The notes under the pieces were generated by a model. The model worked only from the letters and a program-made list of their open reading frames with translations. It searched no databases and was not told where the DNA came from. Source: Anodontia alba (taxonomy: Eukaryota > Mollusca > Bivalvia > Lucinida > Lucinidae). Taken from it: DNA of 64,000 nt. Position numbers and translations under genes: made by a program. Below, one piece after another: positions 49,701 to 61,700 of this stretch (the first letter of the stretch is position 1; the number at the start of each line of letters is the position of its first letter). The stretch lies in the NCBI GenBank assembly GCA_964016985.1, contig OZ024821.1:90262093-90326092 (forward strand), given 5' to 3'.

Positions 49701-52700
49701 CTACACTGTTTTAATTCCACTTTGACAGTATTTTAAAAAAAAACTGCAAAAAAGCAAAATTTAGGCACAGAAATTATGGAATAAGGTATTTGAAATTTTA
49801 GGAGTTATCATAGTTTTATTCAGTTCTGGAAACTATAATTCATTGAATAAATGTAAAGTGATAGCAAGAAATTTAGCTGAATATACAGTTGAACCTTCAT
49901 TTAATAACAGACACTTCTCAATAGCCTCATATTGTCTGATTTCCCAAGGTATTGTTTTTCTCTGTCATAACCGCCATTATAATAGCGACTGCCTTAGGGT
50001 AGCCTGTTTTGTACTTTGAAAAAGAAGACTTGTAAAGAGATTGCACTTTAATCTAAAATATATTCTCCTTAATATCATATAGATAATGAACACAATCAGC
50101 AGGACTTATGTGTCTTTCACTCACTATCTGGACATATATCAAGTGTAAGATGTCTTGCTATGTGTGAATCAGCCAGTCTGTCATCCCATGATCCTAAGAT
50201 GCACAGGAAGCTGCTCTTTTCAGGTGGAGGTAGAGCCCAGATTAAAGTATGGAGACTGGATGTTTGCAAAGAAAGTTCAGATGTAGCTCTAAAAACCTTA
50301 AAACCTGTGTTGCATGCTAAAACTTCATTGTCTGAGGATATTGTAAAAGAAAAGGACGAGTCTTTAGCAACTAAACATTGTCAAGATACAGAGTCAGCAA
50401 GTTGTTATAAAATTAGTCATGTAAATGATATTATTTCATCTGTGATATCAAAAGATGCTGAGATTGAAAACCGTTCTTGTGATGATTTAACTCAGAGTTC
50501 ACAGGATGTTTCAAATGTTAATAAGCCTTGTTTGCAATATAATTCACCATATAGGCCAACAGTACACACTTTAGAAAGTGATTTGACAGACAGCTCAGAG
50601 AAAAACAAGACCTTGCAGAGCAACAGCGCAGTTGTGAATGAGTGTTCAGGAAACATCTCTGTTTATCAAAGACCTGGAGAAGAAAGATGTATATTTAGAT
50701 GTGAAGAGGCTAATTTTTCAGAGCAAAGTGAGCAGACCGTTGACAAGGAAAGCGCCAAGTCAGTTATTTCTTGTCAGTATGAAAGTTTGGCTGGAGTGCA
50801 GTTAGGATGTGATAAGAGGAGAAAAAGAAAACCATGGAGATTAAAAGAAGATAACTCAGACCCAGAGACTCGTATTCTTGACTTGACAGTATTTAGTGCT
50901 CAAGAACTGTCATCTGACTACCCTGAGTGGTTATATTTTCTCACAGCAGCATGTTCAGATGGGTTGATAAGGTAGATAACTCCTCTTAAAAGGGACTGGA
51001 TACACTTAGTAGATTTTACATCATTTTCTACAAGGGAGACAATGTTTATGACTTCTGGTTGGCTTTCCCATGCATGAAGTCCCTTTTGACATAAGGTCTA
51101 CTTTACAGGAAAGAATTTGCTTCCCATGGGAGCAAATTCTTTCCTTTTAAAATAGACCCCTTTTCAAAAGGGAAGTAAAATCAGTTATGACAGTTGCCTC
51201 CCCTGACAGTGTATTAGTTTTCTTTAATTTCAAGCCGACTTCAAACAAATCCAGGAAATTCCACTTTGAACATCTTTGTTCACACTCTCTGTGGCTCAGT
51301 CAGATGCGTGTCTGACTAGTGATCAGGAGGTAGGTCATGGGTTTGATCCCTGCCAAGACCAGCATCATTCTCTCATGGAGATTGAGCATGAAAAATTTTA
51401 TCATTCTCCCCCTTCCGCTGACTCAAGAAGGGCAGTTGTCAGTTTCTGGCAAAAGAATATGCACAGGTACTGATTTACCGATTAGAGGACTAACCTATTC
51501 AGTTAAAGTGTGGTTAGGTAAACTGACAGGCTTGACATGATCTTAATAGTATTGACTGAGCTGTTAAACTCCAACTCAAACAAAAAATCGTTCACGCCCT
51601 GGAAGCGCAGAAGCAGTGCTCTTTATTTGATGTGTGACATTTTCTAATAGCAATTTGATAGAGTGTATCCTTTGTTTTAAATGAATTCAGATTGCTTACA
51701 GTGCCTGTACTGAGACCTACATATGAGTGTTGAGTTGTTCGGTATTTCATCAGTTTATGAACATCAGATATTAAGATACCATGCCCTAATTATAGGGACA
51801 GACAGGCCTGAGCAAACAATGAAGACCCAGATCAGATGCCACAGAATGTGGCATCTGATCAGGGTCTACCTTGCTTGCTACTCATCCAGCAATTCATTAG
51901 ACATGAACAAATCATAAAATAGAATTGGAAAAGTGTAGTGAGGAGTTAATGTGTCCCAATGTTTAGAGTAAATATTGTAATTATACAATAAGAAACATAT
52001 ACAGTCTAACTTCAGTGGCTCGAACATCTTTTGGACCATGGAAATTTGTTCAAGATATGGGTAGTTAGAGCCACTGAGAGTTAATCTTGGCACCAGGTCA
52101 GGAAGCAAATAGCAAAAATTTAGGGAAATCTTTTCAATTTTCTATTTAATAATTGTGTGTTGAGTGTACTCATTAGAATCACCTCAATAAGACAGTTCTA
52201 ATGAGTATACACACCATAAATTTCATGATAAATAAGAATCAAAAACAAGTTTGAATTAGCCATAGTAAATGAGCCATCAGTGTTTGAGCTATTGAGGTTG
52301 GACTGTTAGCAAGTCAAAAAAGTGCATGTAGGTGCAATTAGTTAGACATTAGCTTTAGTTCAGTGTTTCTGATGAGAATTGTGTTTTAGAGAGCATATAA
52401 TCCCTTGTTTGTGTGTTTCAGATTTTTTCTGTTTGAAGAGGATTCAGGGGAAGTCACTTTCATTACTTCATCAAACTTTCATGATCACTGTGTGTTAAAA
52501 GTCAAACATATAATTCACAGATCAGAAAAGACAATGTCAGTTTTGATTGTTTCTGCTGCAACTGATGGTAGAGTGGCATTCTGGGATGTCACTGGTATCT
52601 GTAAATCTGTAATTCACAAGTTAGCTTCAAAAGAAAATGAAAATAAACATAATTTATCAGAAGTTAAAGTGTTTTTTGAAAAGAAACTCCAATTACAAAG

Positions 52701-55700
52701 TGCTATGAAGCCAGATATGCCTGTTTCTGTTAGTAAATCTGGAGAATCGGTACACAGAACTGAAGATAGGCCAACCGATCCAAACTATGAAGAGGGATTA
52801 GAGAAGCTAAAGTTAGTTCCAGTTTGTTGTTTAAGCAGCCACCAGTCAGGGATCAATGGTATTTTTTTTGGATTTTATGAAGGTAAGAAGTGGAAGTTTC
52901 ATTTTAACTTAACCAATGGATGTTCCATTGTCTCTATGTAAATAAAACTAAGGTTAAATCTCAATAACCGAAAATTATACCATAGCTGGACCATGGGATA
53001 ATTTTCAGATTTGAAAATTAACCCATGGTTTTATTTATAGATCTCACAGATGTACTTTAGAATGACTGTCAACTCATCAGTGCACCTTAACCTTTTTCAC
53101 TCTCTGGGCTAATTCCGCAGGCGATGACAAGTTAATATTTTTTGTCCCCCAAAAAAACAGGTTTTTGTTTTCTGGGAAAAATAAGAAAAATATTTCAAAA
53201 TGTTGTGTGTTGAATTTTGTTTCAGCAGACAATTTGAACATTTTCGTATTTTTTCCTAGAAAACAGAATTTGACATTTCATGCAAATTGTCTCCAAATGT
53301 CAAATGGTTATTGGAAAAAAATCACCAATATGTTGTCTGCTGAAAATGTCCAGAGTGCCAACCATCAATTTCCAGCAGATGACATTTTTGAAATAGTTTC
53401 CTTGTTTTTTTTCTCAGGTAACTGGATTTGACATTTCATGTACATTGTCTCAACTAGAGACAGTTTGCATGAAATGTCAAATTCTGTTGGCTGGAAAAAC
53501 TAAGAAAGTATCATCAAATATATTGTCTGCTGATATTATCCAGAGAGTGGTAAAGGTTAGAGGAACTTCAAATTTACTTCTGCACTGAGCAACTTTCTAT
53601 TTAAAAAATGACACTTTTTGTTGAATAAAACACATGAAACCAGACAGTCTGTCTGGAGTATATTATAATGACCAAAGCTACAGATGACCAACCAGATTGC
53701 AACAAAGTTTGACCAAATTAAGATGCTGATGTAATTTCTTGTGATTGACAAGATTGCAACCAATCAGATTTTAGCAGTAGTGCCTCAGTTAGTTTAATTC
53801 AAAAAAGGTGGGGTGTTTCATCCTTTTTAGTACACAAGGTCAATTGGTACAGCATTTCATCAGACTGCCTGTTACCACTTTACCATAAATATTTTAAAAA
53901 AGAGAAATAAAAGTAAAAAAGTAGAAAAAGATATACTAAATAAATAAAAGTATAGTTTTTGTAAGAAAAAAACAAAAACAAAAACAGTCCCATACATTGG
54001 TTAAAACAGATAAACCATGTTATTGTCTCGGTTTTGGGAATACTGTAAATTATATCATAATTTGGTGACCTTTTACTGTCTGACCCAAACTCAGCTCCGC
54101 CTCGTTTGGGGTCAGACAGTGAAAGGTCACCAAACTATGGTATAATTTACAGTATACCCAAAACCTCGACAATAACCATGGTTTATCTATAACATGAACT
54201 ATACACATACTATTATTTGGATGAAAGAATATTCCTGTTTCAGACAATTGCTTCTTAATCAATGACCTGTGTGCCATAAATGGACTAATTTGAACCACAT
54301 TGTGCGGTATATTTTGGTAAAAAGTAAGCTAGCATGTATGAACAATGAAATTCCTAAATAGGTTTTCGGGAAAACACCAAAGACCTTGATGAAACTGCAC
54401 ATATGTTCATGATGGTCTGGTCTAATTTGTTTCTATAAACCACACACCCTTATCCAAGCAGAGTCTCATTTCAGATACCGTGTTTACCCAAAACATTTGG
54501 ACAGACATGAGCAAACACTAGTTGAACTGGATCAAAGCAATTTAATAATGTTCAAATTTAAGGGTAACAGACTAGGAATCAAGGTATCCAAATATTTAGG
54601 GTGAATAAGGTATTTCATATGATGGGGCCAGATACTGGTCCTATTTTCTGGAACTTGCATAAAAACTGCTGGCTGAGTGACAGTATAGACCATAATTACA
54701 TGCCAAGTCCTGTGGTGTCTAACCAGGGTTTGCACTGTATGTTGAGACCTGTCTGTCTGAATACTTAGGGTAAAAAATGGTAGCTATGTTATTGCAGCTT
54801 GTAGGGGTACAAAACTCTGATAACTGAGGAAGCAAACTAATGTTTATAATGTGTATTATTTAATGTTTATTGGTTTAAATCCTGTTAAAATTTTGAGGCA
54901 TTTTGCTCATTTATCTCCATAATCATCAATACTTTATGACTTTGTCTTTATATCTATGAGTATTTTATTTCTTTGCTGTAGTTTTTGCTCGCCTGTACAA
55001 AAATACAGGTAGAGCTATTGCAGTCACCATGACGTCAGTGTTGGCTTTAGTTGAAGTTTTCGGTTGAATTTTTAAAAGGCTATATCTACTGAACCTCTAA
55101 ATGGAAGTAGTTCATACTTGCCTTGATGTTAGATACTGGTCTAAAGTTTTATGCTATACCATCCTGACTCACATGAGTGACCTTTAGGTCAAGGTTGCAG
55201 CTTTAGAAAAAAAAAATATGTTAAAGTTTTTGCTTGAAGTTTTTAGTGGCAAAACACGTTTCTCAGGCAAGCTATGCTGTCCTGCGACAGCTCTTTTTCT
55301 GTTTACATCAAGATGGACTGAGAAAAAAACAAATATGTAATTCACTTGTCATTATAGAAAATACTCATATTATGAACTGTATTTAACCTTTACCACTTTC
55401 TGGGCAGATTCAGCAGATGACAAATTTTTTATATTTTTCTTATTTAAAAAAGGAAAAAAAAAAAAAAGGAGGATAGTTTGTATGAAATGTCAAAACCTAT
55501 TTTCTGGAATAAATAAGAAGAATATTTCAAATTGTCATATTGCGGAATTTATATCTAGCATGCTGTGCATTAAAACCATTTTTACATATATTTTGCTAAC
55601 AGCAAACAGTTATATCCTGGTTACTGGTGGAGATGACAATGCAATCCAGGTTTCCTTGATTATAATTGAAGATTCAGTTGTTATGGAGACAGATAGCCAA

Positions 55701-58700
55701 AGAAAGGTCAAGGTCATCTGCACTGGAAGTGTTCCCAGTGCCCATACTGCACAAATAACAGGTTAGAAAAATAAGACGTAACATTCCATAGGTTATTCTC
55801 AGTAAGTGAAATACACAATTATGAACCCTAAAACAGCCCTTTATATAAGAAAAAGTGGCAGACAGCAGTCTAATATATATATTTTTATAACCCGCCACAC
55901 ATTAATGATGGGGTATTATGTTTTCACCTTTGAGTGTCCATCTGTCTGTCTGTCAGCATTTGGTTTCGGTTCTCTAACTTGAATAGTTTTTGATGGATTT
56001 TATTCAAATTTTGCATACACATGTATATCAGGAATTATGGTTTGGAATTGTTAATGGGTAACTTTCTTCAATTTTTGACATTTATCTGCCCCACACGTCT
56101 GTATTTACGTTTCTGGACGATAACTTGAGTAAATATCAATCTATTTTCACCAGACTTGGTATGTGCATTGATGTTGTGTAGATCTGGTTTTGGATTGCTA
56201 ATGGGTAAATTTCGTCAATTTTTTATGGAGTTATCTGCCCGCCCTACATCTGTATTTTCATTTCCGGATGATAACTTGAGTAAATATCATTCAGCTTTCA
56301 CCAAACTTGGTATGTACATGAATAGTATGGAGGTCTGGGCCCAGTTGTTCAAAACTAACGACATCGTTAGTTAATGATTCGTTAAAATTTACATCGAGTG
56401 ATACGCAAATATGCTGAAATTTTTTGCTGAAAAATGTGAGTAGCTTTTGCAGTGCAAAAGCTACTCACATTTTTTCAGCAATAAATATCAGAATATTGTA
56501 TATTGACTCCACTAAAACAGTTAACGAAATGACCCTTGACAAGCTTGTTAAGCTAACGACGCTTTGAACAACTGGGCCCTGGTTTGGGATTGCTATTGGG
56601 CAAATTTCGTCAATTTTTGACAGAGTTGTCTGCCCACCACCAATAGTCGCAGGGTATTATCGTTTCATGTTTATATTCTATATTGTACATAGTTCAGAAA
56701 ATGATATGGTTAAAACTTTAAAGTGTTGGATCAGTAGAGTACGAGTTCTGTCCCAGAAAAAATATTCAGAATGTATTTTTGGTATGTTTGCATATAGTCT
56801 GCATGCAGGGTAAAATTTCAGCATACCATATTTTGAAACATTTTTCTTATTTTCCCAGAAAATAGGCTTTGATATTTCATGCAAATTGTCTCTTTGAGAG
56901 ACAAGTTGCATAAAATGTCAAAACCTGTTTTTTTTTTGGGGGGGGAGGGGGTGGGGGGAAGACAAAAATATGATCAATTTGTAGTCTGCTGAATTTGCCC
57001 AGAGCATGGTAAGTGTTAAAGAGGCAATTCTGTTCAGTGTCATCAAAATGCACATTGAAGCAAAAATAACAAAAAAGCTGTTCCAAGTTATTGCCAAACA
57101 AATTAGCTTGTCTAGCAGCATTGTAGAGTCAACTCTTTTCTCATCTATTTCCAGGTATCTGGTATCTAGGTCAGAACCTGATAGTAACAGTCTCCATTGA
57201 TCAGAGGATATGTCTGTGGTATTTTACTACTGAGGATTCAATTATTAAGGTAATTTGTTTGTATTGTTTTGTTTTCTCTCCAAGTTTAGAAAATGTTGTA
57301 AAGAAATTTTTGAAGTGAAAAACCTGAGCTCATAGGAAGCAATAGGCTTCAGATATTGTATTGCAGAAACATTCAGTTCCATGGTAGTTTTAGTATCAAA
57401 CTTGATTATGCTGAAATCAAAATTTTCATATGAAGTATAAATGGTTGGACAATGGTAGGCCAGTTAATCTTAATGGGTGATTTTCTTCTGCCATGGAAAG
57501 ATAGACATATTCCAAGACGTTTGCCAACCTGCACAACCATGTAAACTGGTGTGAGGTTTTTGATTATTCATCTGGGCCCAGTTGTTCAAAACTAATGATG
57601 TTGTTAGTTTACACAGGGCTTCCGTTAAGCGGACGTACGACGTATATTACGCCCTGAGATTGCCACCGGACGTCCAAATTGAACTTCAAAGACGTACCCC
57701 GGACTTCCGTAATTTCTTTTGTCCGTCCGAAATCGATACCCGAGACGTCCAAAAATTGTCAAAAGGCCCGCCCACTTTTAACCAGTTGTATGATGTTTGC
57801 CCCGCCTACTTACCAGAAATTCGCTACCTGTGTTGACTGAGCTTTAAGGACGTCCCACTTTCCGCTTGCGGGAGTTTTATTGACATCGGTGTCAAGCGTC
57901 GTGGCACCCTTTTGATGGCTGCGTGATCACTGCGTGTATTTGTCACGCGTGCTGAGTTGATTAATTGATGTTTTTATAATTAAATTTTCTACTGCGACCC
58001 CGAAAATATTCGTTGAAATTATATGAAGTCATTATTATTTTTTAATAGTCACGTCTTAAAACGTTAAATTATTATTTTGCTAAGAACGTGTGTCGTCTGC
58101 AACACTTCCGGGAATTGCCGAGTGAAATTCTATAAATAGATAAATAACAATTATGCACAGAACGCAAATTGAAATCTATTCGAATTTAGAAGCTTACGTT
58201 TGTCATGACAACAAAAGCAATTTTTCAAATGAAAAAACAAACAAACATATTTTTCGTCAAAATTTTCGGAAAACCCGTTTCTAAATGCGTAGCCTTGTTC
58301 CGGTTGCGCTGTTTACCAGCGCGGAAAAGACGCAAAGTAAGTCTAAATATAGGCGATTTGCGATGGTTTTGCTTGCCTTTCTCCGCGAACTAACGTTTTG
58401 CTGTTGGTATTTCATCGAGAGCTGCCTTTAATTTGTTTGTTGTTGCACGAGTCGGCGCCGTTTTCCCGCTGTTTTTGTTAAGGAAGCAACTCGTTCGCTC
58501 GTGTTCAATCCGAACAAATATTTCATTAAATACATTTCTGCAAAATAATTTCAGCATAGTTTATTTTTAAGAAAACATGTTTTGGGTGTTTTCTCTCATG
58601 TATTTTCTTTTCTTTTTTCTTTCTCTGGGATTTGAAACGAATGCGAAGTTGTACCAATGTTGATGCTTTCTCTAAGGTCCGACATACAAGTACAGGCTTT

Positions 58701-61700
58701 CCAAAAAGATGCGATCGAATTTTAATAAGCGATAAGGACATTTTTAAAACACATCTAAGAGAAGCGTATATCATGATGATACTGTGTGACACTGAAATAA
58801 GAACCTGTGTTCTACTAAAGAAAGGGCAGACCACCGCAGCACGGAAAAAAAGTGGGACTTCCTAGATTTTCCTGTGGGACTTCCAAATTTGAGGGGTAGG
58901 AAGTCTGGGACTTCCTGAGTCTGGAAGTTAATGAAAGCCCTGGTTTACAAATCGTTAAAACTTTGATCATTAAATATGACATATACACTAATATTTTTGC
59001 TGAAAAAATTTGAATAGCTTTTACATTTGCAAAAGCTACTCCCATTTTTTCAGCAAAAATACCTGTGAATTAGGTATTTTACTTACTAGAACAGTCAAAC
59101 TTTTGACCACTTATGAGCTTGTTAAGCTAACAATCCTTTGAACAACTGGGCCCAGCACAATATATAAACCGTGGAATATATACATATTTATCAGATGCTA
59201 TTTATAATACTTTAGTCACATTATAACACTATTGGCATATCCCAGTAAACATACGTCACAACAACGTCGCTGCAAGATTGTGACATTGCAGCGACGTTTT
59301 GGTGATGTTGTGTGTTTGCTGGGATCTAAGCTCCAGATTAGAAGAGTATCCAGATAAACATTTCTAGCTCACCTGAGCCATTAACTCTTTCGGTGCCAAA
59401 TTTCAGATGACATTTCTCGTCTGCTTTTTTATTTTAACAAATCATCACTTGGAAAGACGTTTATGTGTAAAGCTGAAAGACTGAATGTCAGACAGCGTAG
59501 ATCCAGATGACACCGCTCATTGAGCCATCTCATCTGGATCTATGCTGTTTGCAAAAGCCTGTTGTTATTGCCTGTGGCAATGAAAGAGTTTAAGCTCATA
59601 GGTGAGCTTATGGTATAGGCATGTATTCGTCGTCCGTCTGTCTATCAACATTTTTAAATGACTTCTCCTCTGGAGCCATGAAGCCACCCTATTTCACATA
59701 TAGTATCTGTAGAAGAGGAACAAACAATTGTGTTTTTTGTTTCAATCCATCAAGAACTCTGGTTGCTCTGTAAACTTATAGTTGCCATTGACTTATAATG
59801 GGAAAAGTGGAAATTGTCATTTATTGCTGTCTATCTGCAGATATTTTGACAAAAGTGTTAAAGAAATGTCAATTATTGCTGTCTATATGCAAATATTTTG
59901 ACAAAAGTGTTAAAGAAATGTCAATTATTGCTGTCTATATGCAAATATTTTGACAAAAGAGTTACAGAAATGTTCCTTGAGTAGTCCTCTATGTTACACA
60001 TGAACTTTGTCCAAACTGCTGAATTTAATTTGTTGCCATGGTAACCAAAACATTAAATCTGCAAAAAAAGTATTAAAAATCTTCTTCTCAGAAGCCATAA
60101 GAATGAAGCTGAAAGTTTACAGAAGTGTTCATAACATTAGCCTCTACAAAAATTATGTTTTTTATTACCATTGCTTGTGGCTTTTGTCACTTTGGCAACT
60201 TAAAGTTTCCATAGGCTTATAATAGGAAAAGAGAAAATAGGTATTTTTTTTCTATCTGATTGGATATATTTTTAAGTAGTCCTCTACCAAACATATGAAT
60301 TCTGTCTAAGCTCCAGAAGTTATAAAGAGGTAAAGCTGAAACTTTGCAGAATAGATTCTGTTTTGCGCTTCTAGTCATGAACCAAAAGGCCAATTGACTA
60401 AAAACTTTGTAGGAAGTATTGGGGCAACTTGTAGATCATAAATAGCTAAAATCCTTCTGATAGGAAATCCAAGATGGCTTGCATGGCTGCCATCTTGAAA
60501 ATCTGTTTAGTGCTTCTGCCCCTGAATGGAATGGCCAATTGACTTGAAACTTGGTGGGAAGTATCAGGGCAACTTGCAGATCAAAAATAGCTAAAATTGT
60601 TCTGATCAGAAATCAAAGATGGCCACCGCAGCCGCCATCTTGAAAATCTATTTTGCGCTTCTTATCCTGAACTGTAAGGCCGAATGACTGGCAACTTGGT
60701 AGGAAGTATTGGGGTGACTTGCAGATCAAAAATAGCTAAAATCATTCCAATCAGACATACAAGATGGCAGCCAGGCCGGCCATCTTGAAAATCTATTTTG
60801 CACTTTTTCTTCTCAACTGAAAGGCCAATTAACTTGAAATATGGTAGGAAGTATTGGAGCAGCTTGTAGATAAAAAATGACTAAAATCATTCCGATCAAA
60901 AATCCAAGAGGGCTGCCACCTTGAAAATCTATTTTGTGCTTCTTCTCCTGAACCGAATAGCCAGTTGACTCGAAAGGCCAACTGACTTGAAACTAGGTAG
61001 GAAGTATTTGGGCTACTTGCAGATCAAAATTAGCTAAAATCATTCTGATTGGAAACCGAAGATGGCTGCCATCTTGACTTGAAACTTGATAAAAAGTATC
61101 AGGGTGTCTTGTAGATTAAAAATAGCTAAAATCAGAAATCAAAGATGGTCACCCTGGCTGCCATTTTGAAAATCTGTTTTATCCATCTTCTCCTGAACTG
61201 TAAGGCCAATAGACTTGAAACTTGATATGAAGTATCTGATCCACTTGTAGATCAAAAATAGCATAAATCATTCCAATTGGAAATCCAAGATGACCGCCAT
61301 GGCAGCAATGTTGAATATATATTTTGATTTTCTTCTCCTAGACTAAACAGCCAATTGACTTGAAACTTCATTAGAAGTATCAAGGTGACTTGTAGATAAA
61401 AAATAGCTAAAAATGTTCCAGTTGGAAATCCAGGATGGTGTCCATGGCCTTCCTCTTGAAATTCTATATTGAACTTCTTCTCTTGAAGGCCAATTAACTT
61501 GAAACTTGGCTGGTAATCAGTAGAGCGATACAGGGCCATCTTGGCCCTCTTGTTCAATTTTTAGGACCAGTATGTTAGGGAGTTAAGGTATCCCAATATT
61601 TAGGGCTAATACAGTATTATGTTTTAATATATTGCAGTTGGAGCTCATAGATTGCAAGTTCATAGACATACCAGATATTGCTAATATTGATGTCTGGAGG

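Larger units (their letters stand above)
49274..50082 (+). other. WDR6: Intron 18, U12-type (GT-AG, minor spliceosome)
   Basis: The donor GTATCCTTTT is identical to that of intron 4. TTCTCCTTAAT ends at 50073 and again places the branch A 11 nt before the exon. No polypyrimidine tract is present. It contains a fragment of the GATAACTTGAGT dispersed repeat and a family-I palindrome. Confidence 0.87.

Noticed and set aside
57582..58865. 84- and 77-codon frames inside the hAT-like element as a transposase
   Set aside because: Too short, no DDE or hAT dimerisation motif seen; the element looks non-autonomous.
1..59592. Regularly recurring palindromes that look like CRISPR repeats
   Set aside because: Spacing is irregular, copies are diverged and carry long inverted ends, and the host is eukaryotic; they are MITEs.
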